Assembly: GCF_004331465.1 (NCBI RefSeq)
Contig: NZ_SJKB01000001.1
Coordinates: 992,001 to 1,056,000 of the forward strand
Length of the DNA stretch: 64,000 nucleotides
DNA from: Kribbella pittospori
Lineage (GTDB): Bacteria; Actinomycetota; Actinomycetes; Propionibacteriales; Kribbellaceae
Direction of reading: 5' to 3'
The position numbers and the translations under genes were made by a program. Below, one piece after another: positions 21,415-29,589 of the stretch; the first letter of the stretch is position 1, and each line of letters opens with the position of its first letter. Below the pieces are notes generated by a model. The model had not been told where the DNA came from. It was given only the letters and a program-made list of their open reading frames with translations, and searched no databases.

Positions 21415-23636
21415 ATGGGCACGCTGCCGGCCGAGCTGACCAGCTTCGTCGGTCGACGCCAGGAACTGCGCGACATCAGGGCGCTGCTCGCGACCGGGCG
21501 CCTGGTCACGCTCACGGGACCGGGCGGCGTCGGCAAGACCCGGCTGGGTCTGCGGACGGCGGCACAGCTGCGCAGGACCTTCCCGGACGGCGTCTGGCTC
21601 ACCGAACTCGCCGCCGTACGGGATCCGGCCGAGCTGCCGCGGACCATCGGCTCGACCTTGGGGTTGCGCGACGCCGACGACGACCCGATCGCCAGGTTGA
21701 CCGAGTTCATCGAGGACCGGTCGCTCCTGCTGGTGCTGGACAACTGTGAGCACCTCCACGATTCCTGCGCCGATCTGGTCCGGCGGCTGCTGAAGGCCGC
21801 GCCGGGTCTCCGGGTGCTCGCAACCAGCAGACACGTCCTCGGAGTCGACGGCGAACACGTGTACGCCGTTCGCCCGCTGCCGGCCGCGGTCGTCAGCGGC
21901 CTGTCCGGCGCCGTCGAACAGGATGCGGTGAAGCTGTTCGCCGATCGCGCCGCCGCGGTGTCCGCGGGCTTCCGGGTGACCGAGGGAAACTGGGCGCAGA
22001 TCGTCGAGATCGCCCGGCGACTGGACGGCATCCCGCTGGCCGTCGAGCTGGCGGCAGCCTGGATGCGCGTCCTCTCGGTCGACGATCTGCTCGACCGGAT
22101 GGACACGCTGGCGCCGGGACGACAGCAGATCCTGGACTGGAGCTACGGACTGTGCAGCGACGCGGAGCGGACGTTGTGGGCGCGCCTGTCGGTCTTCATC
22201 GGTGGGTTCGACCTCGCGGGCGCGGAGGCTGTCGGGGCCGCGGACCTGTCGGTGCTCTCGGGGCTGGTGGACAAGTCGATCGTGCAGTCCGACGGCGGTC
22301 TCGGGACCGGCCGGTTCCAGTTGCTCGAAACGATCCGTGAGTACGGGCTGGAGAAACTACGGTCCGAGGAGGACGTCGTACGGGCGCGGCATCGTGACCA
22401 CTACCTGCGGCTGGCCGAGCGGTATGGGCGGGACTGGAGCCGTGGGGACGCGCAGGCCGAGGCACATGCACGGACGCGACCGGAGCATGCCAACCTGCGG
22501 TCGGCGCTGGAGTTCAGCCTCACCACACCAGGGCAGGAGGCGGTCGGACTGCGACTCGCGGTCGCGCTGCACTACCACTGGCTGTTCTGTGGGCACTCCG
22601 CCGAGGGCAGGCGTTGGCTGGAACTCGCCCTCGAGCGGAACCCTGCACCGAGCCGGGACCGGGCGCAGGCGCTGTGGATCGCGGCGTTCGCGCTGAGTCT
22701 GATGGGCTATCCGTCCACCATCTATTCCTACGGCCACGAGGCGGAGGCCTGGGCTCGCGAGAACGGTGACGACGAGGTCCTCGCTTACGCGCTGCTCGTC
22801 ATCGGCGGCTATTGGTTCCTGAGCGGTGAGGTCGAGAAGGCGGAACCGCTGTTCCAGCAGGCGATCGGTCAGCTCGAAGCCCGCGGCGAACCGAGCAGCT
22901 TGCTCCTCCAACTCCACGCGTCCGCTGCGCAGGTCCAGACGTGGGAAGGTCATCCCGAGCGCGGACTGGCGCTGGCGCGTCTCGGACTGGAGCAGTGCGA
23001 CGCCAGTGGAGAGCAGTTTGCTCGGAGCAATCTGCTGTTCGCACGGTCGCTCGCGCAGTGGAGGCTCGGCGCGTACCGAGAGGCTGCCGAGGGACTGACC
23101 GAAGCGATCCGGCTCGCTCAGACCTTCAACGACGTACTCGGGGCCGTCACTTGGCTGGAGTTGCTGTGCTGGACCACAGCGGCGATGGGCAGCACGCACG
23201 CGCTGCCGAGTTGCTGGGTGTCGCGGACAAGCTCTGGCCGATGGGTGGCGGGCGTCCAATGCTCGGCTGGATGCACATGACGGACGCCCACGACACGTGT
23301 GAGCGCGAGGTACTGGACGCGCTCGGACCTGAGCGATACCGGACCGCGTTCGATCGTGGTGCGGCAGCGGCCACGGAGTTCGACGAGGCGATCGCGTTCG
23401 CGGTCGGAGTGGAGTCCTCGGACCTCGCGCCCGGTCCGAGTACTCCCGGTCCGCTGAGTGGGCGGGAATACCAGGTGGCCGAGCTGGTCGCGCAGGGGAT
23501 GACGAACAAGGAGATCGCGGCGCGCCTGGTCATCAGCCGGCGGACTGCCGAGTCCCACGTCGTGCACATTCTGGACAAGCTGGGCTTCAGTTCACGGAGT
23601 CAGATCGCGACCTGGCTGGCGACGCATCAGCAGTGA
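21415..23636 (+). pseudogene. NB-ARC ATPase/LuxR regulator disrupted by frameshift
   Basis: From ATG 21415 (ribosome site GAGAGGTGG) one frame encodes a STAND-type ATPase: Walker A G-P-G-G-V-G-K-T at residues 35–42, L-L-V-L-D-N-C-E-H Walker B, then helical TPR-like repeats, to a stop at 23280. The conserved C-terminal part, H-A-R-A-A-E-L-L-G onward and a LuxR helix-turn-helix (L-S-G-R-E-Y-Q-V-A-E-L-V-A-Q-G), continues in another frame to 23636. The switch lies around 23185–23197 and needs the equivalent of one missing base. No slippery heptamer is seen, so this is a mutation or sequencing error. If intact the product would be about 740 residues and regulate transcription. Confidence 0.8.
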
Positions 23637-23649
23637 AGGGTCATCCTCG

Positions 23650-25014
23650 TCACCAGATCCGGGGGGCCTGGAGGTCGCGGGGGTCGGCGACGGGCTGACA
23701 GCCGTGGGCGGTGTCCTCGTACTCCGTCCGCGGTCCGCTCGTGGCCAGCGTCCGTACGGCGTTGACGAGACGGTCCACGTGCTCACGCGTCGTACCGAGG
23801 CCGAGGCTCGCCCGTACGGCGGTGCCGTGCTCGGGGGAGCCGGCGAGCAGGTGTCCGACGAGGGGATGCGCGCAGAACTTGCCGTCGCGCACACCGATGC
23901 CGTACTCCGCGCTCAGGGCCGCCGACACCAGCGTCGAGCTCAGCCCGGCGATCGTGAAGCAGACAGTGCCGACGCGGTCCGCATCCTCAGCGAAGATCGA
24001 GTACGTCGTGACGCCGGGGAGCTGAGCGAGACCGGTGCGGAGCCGGGCAAGCAGGCTGCGCTCGTGCTGCTCGATTGCGTCGCGGTGCTTCGTGATTGCG
24101 GCGCACGCCGAGGCCAGTGCGATCGCGCCGATGACATTGGGGGAGCCGCCCTCGTGGCGTGCCGGACCGGTAGCCCAGACCACGGCGTCGCCGGTGACTG
24201 CGGTCGTGGCGCCGCCGCCGTACAGGTACGGGTCGGCGGCGTCGAACCAGTCCGCGCGGCCGATCAGCGCACCGGCGCCGTACGGGGCGTAGAGCTTGTG
24301 GCCGGACAGTGCGACCCAGTCGACGTCCAGCTGCTCGATGTCAACGGCGCGGTGCGGCGCGAGCTGGGCGGCGTCCAGGCAGACCCTGGCTCCGTGAGCC
24401 CTGGCGACTGCGGCGATCTCGGCGATCGGGAAGATCTCGCCGGTGACGTTGGACGCGCCGGTGACCACGACCAGCCGTGGGCCTTCCGGGGCGGCCCGGA
24501 GCGCGTCCGCGACGTTTGTCACGACCTCGGTCGGGGAGCTCGGCGCGGCGAGGCGGACGGTGCGGTCGGCCGGCCAGGGGAGGAGCGCGGCATGGTGCTC
24601 GGACTCGAAGACGATCACCGTCGCGTCCGCGGGCACGACATGGGCGAGCAGGTTGAGAGAGTCGGTGGTCTGCCGGGTGAAGATCACCTGGTCGTCGGCA
24701 CGGCCGCCGACGAAGGCATGCACCTCGGCGCGAGCCTGCTCGTACCACTGCGTCGTGATGCGGGAGGCGTAGCCGTTGCCGCGGTGCACCGACGCGTACG
24801 ACGGCAGTGCGGCCTCGACGCTGGCGCGGACCGACTCCAGACACGGCGCACTCGCACCGTGGTCGAAGTTCGCGTAGTCCGTCACCCGGCCGTCGGCCAG
24901 TGGGACCAGGAGGTCCGAGCCGACGGTGGCCGGGACGCTGCCGGTGACGAGCCGGGCGACGGTCGGCCGCGGGGTCGTCGTACTGGCAGGCTCGAGGATG
25001 GAGAGGATCGACAT
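23650..25014 (-). CDS. Cysteine desulfurase-like class V aminotransferase under a SAM riboswitch
   Basis: 454 residues from ATG at 25014 with a GGGAG ribosome site. Fold-type I PLP enzyme: Lys240 in S-G-H-K-L-Y-A-P is the Schiff-base lysine, D-A-A-Q-L-A-P-H carries the PLP-contacting Asp/Gln/His, and Cys381 in G-K-F-C-A-H-P sits where SufS/IscS desulfurases have their catalytic Cys. It could release sulfur from cysteine or act as a Cys lyase. It is not in a SUF operon; the 5' leader carries a SAM-IV type riboswitch, tying it to methionine/SAM or sulfur supply rather than general Fe–S assembly. Converges with the LuxR-type gene, 13 nt apart. Confidence 0.8.
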   Translation of the reverse strand: MSILSILEPASTTTPRPTVARLVTGSVPATVGSDLLVPLADGRVTDYANFDHGASAPCLESVRASVEAALPSYASVHRGNGYASRITTQWYEQARAEVHAFVGGRADDQVIFTRQTTDSLNLLAHVVPADATVIVFESEHHAALLPWPADRTVRLAAPSSPTEVVTNVADALRAAPEGPRLVVVTGASNVTGEIFPIAEIAAVARAHGARVCLDAAQLAPHRAVDIEQLDVDWVALSGHKLYAPYGAGALIGRADWFDAADPYLYGGGATTAVTGDAVVWATGPARHEGGSPNVIGAIALASACAAITKHRDAIEQHERSLLARLRTGLAQLPGVTTYSIFAEDADRVGTVCFTIAGLSSTLVSAALSAEYGIGVRDGKFCAHPLVGHLLAGSPEHGTAVRASLGLGTTREHVDRLVNAVRTLATSGPRTEYEDTAHGCQPVADPRDLQAPRIW

Positions 25015-25049
25015 GGTGCTGCTCCCAGGAAGTCCGCGCTTGCCGAACG

Positions 25050-25148
25050 GGGTATCCGCACGGCCCGGTCTTCACCCGGGGCACCCCACCGCGGAGGAGG
25101 GTTGCCGGCCAGCAAGCCGGGGCTTGACGCTGGCACTCATGACCTGCC
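25050..25148 (-). ncRNA. SAM-IV type riboswitch
   Basis: On the minus strand the leader of the desulfurase gene folds like an S-box core: P1 GGTC (25144–25141) with GACC (25070–25067); P2 GCCAGC with GCTGGC, inside it the small AAGCC/GGCTT hairpin; then GGCAACCC pairing with GGGGTGCC as P3; then the conserved CCCGGGTGA. The order and spacing match the actinobacterial SAM-IV class. It should sense S-adenosylmethionine and switch expression off. The exact ends and the pseudoknot partner are estimates. Confidence 0.85.
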
Positions 25149-25287
25149 GAGAACGGTAACGAACGGGCCACGATCGACGCCAGCCCAAATCTCGTGATGT
25201 GAGATTGCCGAGCGCATGTTGAGACACCGGTCCGGACCGCAACCTTCCGCGCCGCTGTTGCGTCCGACCGGGCGGGAGGTGGTGGGG

Positions 25288-26007
25288 ATGTGGTGGAAGA
25301 AGAAGGCCAGCTGTCCGGTCCGGAGCGTGGAGCAACTCTGGATCGAGGAGAACCTCGACTGGTTCGTCGCCGAGTTCGGTGACGAGCTCCTGCGCCGGCC
25401 GGTGGTGGTTCCCGAGGAGTCGTGGTTCCCGGCCGGGTACAGCGGCTCGGAGGACGACGTACGGGCGGTGTTCCGGAAGCTGTGCGATCACGTGGAGGTG
25501 CCGGCGGACCGGGTCCGGCTGGACCTCGAGCCGGATGAGCCAGACGAGCTCGTTGCGAATCTGGGCCTGAACTCCGAGTCGTCAGGGGCGGCCGGGCACT
25601 GGCGTCAGCGCGACGGCGCCACCATCGTGACGGTGGACATGAAGCAGGCGCAGCGACCGGTGGCTCTGGTCGCGACCATGGTGCACGAGCTCGGCCACGA
25701 GCGGCTTCTGGGCGAGGACCGGATCGATCCGGACCGGCGCGACGGCGAGCCGCTGACCGACCTGTTCACGGTCTTCGTCGGCTTCGGGATCTTCAGCGCC
25801 AACGCGTCCTTCGAGTTCTACCGGACCCATACCCACTACGGGACTTCCAAGCTCGGCTACCTGACCGAGGCGATGTACGGGTACGCACTCGCGCGGTACG
25901 CCTGGCTGCGCGGTGAGACCGAGCCGGCCTGGGCGGAGCGGCTCGACACCAACCCCCGCGAGTGGATGAAGCAGGGGCTGCGCTTCCTGGAGGCTGGTGT
26001 TGGATAG
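25288..26007 (+). CDS. Hypothetical protein with HELGH metalloprotease motif
   Basis: 239 residues. ATG at 25288 follows a GGGAGGTGG ribosome site; the longer frame from 25216 lacks one. The middle of the protein contains M-V-H-E-L-G-H-E-R-L (His133, Glu134, His137), the zinc-binding HExxH motif of gluzincin-type peptidases. Downstream, a D-L-F-T-V-F-V-G-F-G-I-F segment and an FYRTHTHYG stretch could supply the third ligand. No signal peptide. I do not recognise the family; it may be a metallopeptidase or a structural relative. Five nt before the DinB-like gene, so probably co-transcribed. Confidence 0.7.
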   Translation: MWWKKKASCPVRSVEQLWIEENLDWFVAEFGDELLRRPVVVPEESWFPAGYSGSEDDVRAVFRKLCDHVEVPADRVRLDLEPDEPDELVANLGLNSESSGAAGHWRQRDGATIVTVDMKQAQRPVALVATMVHELGHERLLGEDRIDPDRRDGEPLTDLFTVFVGFGIFSANASFEFYRTHTHYGTSKLGYLTEAMYGYALARYAWLRGETEPAWAERLDTNPREWMKQGLRFLEAGVG

Positions 26008-26012
26008 GGGCC

Positions 26013-26537
26013 ATGACGACGGAGTGGACAGCGCCTGACGTAGACCGGCCCGACGGCTCGCTGACCGCGCCGGAACGCGAGTTGCTGCAGGGGTATCTGA
26101 ACTTCTACCGCACCACGCTGCTGTTCAAGTGCGCCGGTCTGACGCCGGGACAGCTGGCCGAGCGCCCGTCGCCGCCGTCGAACCTCTCGTTGCTCGGACT
26201 GATCCGGCATCTGACCAAGGTCGAACGCATCTGGTTCCGCATCCACTTCGCGGACGGAGAACCGGCCGAGCCGCTGTTCGCTCCCGAGCTTGGTAAGGAC
26301 GCCGATTACGAGCTGATCGATCCGGCCGAGGCGCAGGCGGCGTACGACGGTCTGATCGCGGAGTGGAAGCTGTCCGACGACGCGGCCGCCGGGCGGTCGC
26401 TCGACGATCGCTTCACCTTCGGTGGCACCGAGTCGACGCTGCGGATGATCTACATCCACCTGATCGGGGAGTACGCGCGGCACTGCGGTCACGCCGACCT
26501 CGTCCGTGAGCAACTGGACGGCACTACCGGCGCGTGA
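26013..26537 (+). CDS. DinB/DUF664 family protein
   Basis: 174 residues from ATG at 26013. The pattern of the DUF664 branch of DinB is clear: L-x-x-Y-L-N-F-Y-R-T-T-L-L-F-K-C-A-G-L, then the S-L-L-G-L-I-R-H-L-T-K-V-E-R-I-W-F segment with the first His ligand, and I-Y-I-H-L-I-G-E-Y-A-R-H-C-G-H-A-D-L at the C-terminus with further His residues. Such proteins are metal-dependent and often mycothiol-linked transferases; the reaction is unknown. Follows the HELGH gene by 5 nt. Confidence 0.85.
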   Translation: MTTEWTAPDVDRPDGSLTAPERELLQGYLNFYRTTLLFKCAGLTPGQLAERPSPPSNLSLLGLIRHLTKVERIWFRIHFADGEPAEPLFAPELGKDADYELIDPAEAQAAYDGLIAEWKLSDDAAAGRSLDDRFTFGGTESTLRMIYIHLIGEYARHCGHADLVREQLDGTTGA

Positions 26538-26610
26538 GTGGTCCACTCCAATCTGGAAATCGATTGCCTTGACCCTTCCGGTCTGCATCGCGCTGTGATC
26601 GACTCGTCGC

Positions 26611-28701
26611 ATGAAGCGACCGACCGCCCTCGTTCTGCTCCTGATCGCCCTACTCTCCAGCCTGCTCGCGGTGCCCGCGCATGCCGCGGGGATCCGGTTG
26701 GAAGTGCTCTCGTCGCCACGGCCGGACATGGTCAGCGACGGCAACGTGTTGGTCGGGGTCCACGGCCCGAACCTCGACCGCGTCACGGTCCGGCTGGACG
26801 GGCGCGACGTCACCGACGCCTTCGCCCGGACCGGTGATCACCTGACCGGCCTGGTCGACGGTCTCGTCGATGGCCGCAACACCATCACGGCCGACCGCGA
26901 GCGGCTGGTGGTCACGAACCACCCGCGCACCGGCCCGATGCTCGCTGGTCCGCACGAGACGCCCTACGTCTGCGGGACGGCCGACTTCACCACGCTCGCG
27001 AAGGTGAAACTCGGGCCACCGACGGATGCGAACTGCTCCGTGCCGACCAGGGTCGACTACCTCTACCGGTCCACGATCGACCGGTCGCTGAAGGTGCTGC
27101 CCCCTGATCGGCCCGCGGACCTCGCGACCACGACCACCTCGGACGGCCGGACCGTGCCGTACATCGTCCGCGTCGAGACCGGCGTGATCAACCGGTCCAT
27201 CTACGAGTACGCCGTACTCCATGACCCGGCGGCAGGCGAGCCGGACGTGCGACACGCGCCGACGGGGTGGAACGGCCGGCTGATCTACACGTTCGGCGGC
27301 GGCTGCCCGGGCGGCTGGTACCAGCAGGGCAGCGGGACCGGCGGCATCAACGACGACCTGATGCTCGGTCGCGGGTACGCCGTGGCGTCGTCGAGCCTGA
27401 ACGTGTTCGGTGTCAACTGCAACGGCGTACTGGCCGCCGAGACGATGTCGATGACGCGGGAGCACATCGCCGAGACCATCGGCGTACCGCGGCAGACTGT
27501 CGGTTGGGGCTGCTCGGGTGGGTCGTACCAGGTGTTCCAGATCGCCGACGACTACCCGGGGCTGCTGGACGGGATCGTTGCGTCCTGCGTGTTCCCCGAG
27601 GTCGGATTCGCGACCCTGCACACGATCACGGACGCGCTGCTGCTGGACCACTACTTCCAATCCGCGACCGGCTGGACCGACGAGCAGAAGCGGGCCGCGG
27701 CGGGCTTCGGCAAGGTCGGCACGATCGCCAACCTGGCCGGCGCCGGCAGGCGGATCGACCCGCGGGTCTATTGCCCTGGGCAACTTCCGGTGGAGCAGCG
27801 GTACGACCCGGTGACGAACCCCGGCGGTGCGCGCTGCGACGTCTACGACCACCAGGTGAACGTCTGGGGCAAGGATCCGGCGACCGGCGCGGCCCGGCGT
27901 CCGCTGGACAACGTCGGGATCCAATACGGCCTGGATGCTTTGAATTCCGGCAAGATCACCGCGGACCAGTTCCTCGACCTGAACCGGGCGGTCGGCGGCT
28001 TCGACACCGACGCGAACTTCGTCCCCGCCCGGACCGTGGCGGATCCGTCCGCGATCAGTACGGCGTACCGGACCGGGCAACTGATCAACGGTGGTGGGGG
28101 ATTGGCGAGTACGCCGATCATCGACTACCGGCAGTACTGGGACGAACTGCCGAACGGCGACATCCACCTGATCTTCCACTCGTTCTCGCTGCGGGAGCGG
28201 CTGCGCAAGGCGAACGGTGATGCCGCCAACCAGGTGATGCTGGTGCAGGCCGGTGACGCTCCTGGTGGATTCAGTACGACGAACCCGGTGCTGGCCGACG
28301 CACTGACGGCGCTGGACCACTGGATGGACGCCACGGACACTGACACCCGGCCCGGTTCGCCGCACGCGCGGCTGCTGCGCAACAAGCCGGCGTCGCTCGC
28401 AGAGGGGTGTTGGAGCCCGGAGGGCGAGAAGATCGTCGAGACGCAGGTCAACGGCATCGGTACGACTCGGTGCAACACCCTGTATCCGGTGTGGCCGTCC
28501 CCGCGGCAGGTGGCCGGGGCATCCGTTGCCAACGACATCATCAAGTGCCGGCTCCAGCCGCTGAAGCCGTCGGACTACAAGGTGCCGTTCAGTCCAGCCC
28601 AGTGGGAGTCGCTGCGGCAGGCATTCCCGAACGGTGTCTGCAACTGGAAGGCAGCCGGCCTCGGCCAGCAGCCGCTGGCGGGAAGCTGGCCGACCTTCTG
28701 A
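26611..28701 (+). CDS. Secreted DUF6351-like hydrolase
   Basis: 696 residues starting with a classic signal peptide (K-R-P, then a Leu-rich core, A-H-A-A cleavage site around residue 25). The protein looks like an alpha/beta-hydrolase relative: a G-C-S-G-G-S-Y elbow places a candidate nucleophile at Ser302, preceded by an F-G-G-G-C-P-G-G-W-Y oxyanion-type loop. The whole resembles the DUF6351 family, which is found in actinobacterial secretomes, but I assign that from memory only. An N-terminal beta-rich domain of about 90 residues (Ig-like in pattern) precedes it. Substrate unknown. Confidence 0.6.
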   Translation: MKRPTALVLLLIALLSSLLAVPAHAAGIRLEVLSSPRPDMVSDGNVLVGVHGPNLDRVTVRLDGRDVTDAFARTGDHLTGLVDGLVDGRNTITADRERLVVTNHPRTGPMLAGPHETPYVCGTADFTTLAKVKLGPPTDANCSVPTRVDYLYRSTIDRSLKVLPPDRPADLATTTTSDGRTVPYIVRVETGVINRSIYEYAVLHDPAAGEPDVRHAPTGWNGRLIYTFGGGCPGGWYQQGSGTGGINDDLMLGRGYAVASSSLNVFGVNCNGVLAAETMSMTREHIAETIGVPRQTVGWGCSGGSYQVFQIADDYPGLLDGIVASCVFPEVGFATLHTITDALLLDHYFQSATGWTDEQKRAAAGFGKVGTIANLAGAGRRIDPRVYCPGQLPVEQRYDPVTNPGGARCDVYDHQVNVWGKDPATGAARRPLDNVGIQYGLDALNSGKITADQFLDLNRAVGGFDTDANFVPARTVADPSAISTAYRTGQLINGGGGLASTPIIDYRQYWDELPNGDIHLIFHSFSLRERLRKANGDAANQVMLVQAGDAPGGFSTTNPVLADALTALDHWMDATDTDTRPGSPHARLLRNKPASLAEGCWSPEGEKIVETQVNGIGTTRCNTLYPVWPSPRQVAGASVANDIIKCRLQPLKPSDYKVPFSPAQWESLRQAFPNGVCNWKAAGLGQQPLAGSWPTF

Positions 28702-28714
28702 CCTCTGGTCTTCC

Positions 28715-28720
28715 TAGGCT
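28715..28720 (+). promoter_or_regulatory. −10 of DUF4184 gene (leaderless spacing)
   Basis: TAGGCT ends 7 nt before the GTG at 28728, with only GCGGGAC between them and no ribosome site. Confidence 0.5.
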
Positions 28721-28727
28721 GCGGGAC

Positions 28728-29516
28728 GTGCCGTTCACGCTCGCGCATCCCGCAGCCATCCTGCCCCTGGTCCGACGTCCATTGGTGGCGTCGGCCCTGG
28801 TGGCAGGTGCGGTGGCGCCCGACCTGCTGTACCTCGACCCGATCTACCGCTTCGCCACGCAAGGGATCAACGGCAACTTCACGCTGACCCTCACGCATAA
28901 GCTGTCGTCCGCGCTGTGGCTCGACCCTCTCCTGGCTCTGATCTTGCTGGTCGCCTTCACCGTGGTGGTTCAGCGCCCACTGCTCGCGCTCGCGCCGGCT
29001 GGTCTGGCTGCTCGTCTGCCCACCCCGTCGTTGCGGGTGCCCTCGACGGCTGTCGTCCTGTGGACGGTCGTGTCGGCGATGATCGGCGCCCTCACGCATG
29101 TCCTGTGGGACTCGTTCACCCACTACGACGGCTACTTCGTCCTCCGGTATCACTCGTTCTTCACGGCACAGGTGACTGGCGCATGGGACGTCAACCGCAT
29201 CCTGCAGTACGTGAGCACCGTCGGGGGCTGCCTGGTCCTCGCCATCTGGCTCTACCGCTGGTACCGCCGGGTTGATCCGCAGTCCGTCGCAGGGGAGGAC
29301 CACGTCCCGCCGTGGGTCCGGTACGTCGTACTGGCCGCGATGGTGCTCATCGGCCTGGCCGGCGACGTCGTACAGCTGAGCAGGACGGACCTCGTCGGCG
29401 AGGCGGTCGCCCGGTCGGTGCTGACGGGAGTCGCCTCCGGATGCTTGGCGGCGCTCGCCTGGTACGTCGTCCTCTGGCACCTCTTCCGGCTCCGGCGCCG
29501 CGTGGCCGCGCTGTGA
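28728..29516 (+). CDS. DUF4184 family membrane protein
   Basis: 262 residues from GTG at 28728; upstream codons in the same frame are inside the preceding gene. Starts with P-F-T-L-A-H-P-A-A-I-L-P-L, the DUF4184 signature, then S-A-L-V-A-G-A-V-A-P-D-L-L-Y, followed by six or seven hydrophobic helices. A conserved T-H-V-L-W-D-S-F-T-H motif in the middle suggests a metal site related to the YdjM/DUF457 group. Function unknown. Stands between the secreted hydrolase and ftsK. Confidence 0.85.
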   Translation: MPFTLAHPAAILPLVRRPLVASALVAGAVAPDLLYLDPIYRFATQGINGNFTLTLTHKLSSALWLDPLLALILLVAFTVVVQRPLLALAPAGLAARLPTPSLRVPSTAVVLWTVVSAMIGALTHVLWDSFTHYDGYFVLRYHSFFTAQVTGAWDVNRILQYVSTVGGCLVLAIWLYRWYRRVDPQSVAGEDHVPPWVRYVVLAAMVLIGLAGDVVQLSRTDLVGEAVARSVLTGVASGCLAALAWYVVLWHLFRLRRRVAAL

Positions 29517-29576
29517 CGCTACGGATGGGGCAGCGTGATCGGCGTGTGACACGTGGGACTCGAGAGGTAATCGGGG

Positions 29577-29582
29577 TAGCCT
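29577..29582 (+). promoter_or_regulatory. −10 of ftsK (leaderless spacing)
   Basis: TAGCCT ends 7 nt before the ftsK ATG (29590); a weak −35-like TGGGAC is 17 nt further up. No ribosome site, so a leaderless mRNA is likely. Confidence 0.55.
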
Positions 29583-29589
29583 GCTAGAT

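Noticed and set aside
23185..23197. Programmed frameshift in the LuxR-type gene
   Set aside because: No slippery heptamer or downstream structure is evident, so mutation or sequencing error is simpler.
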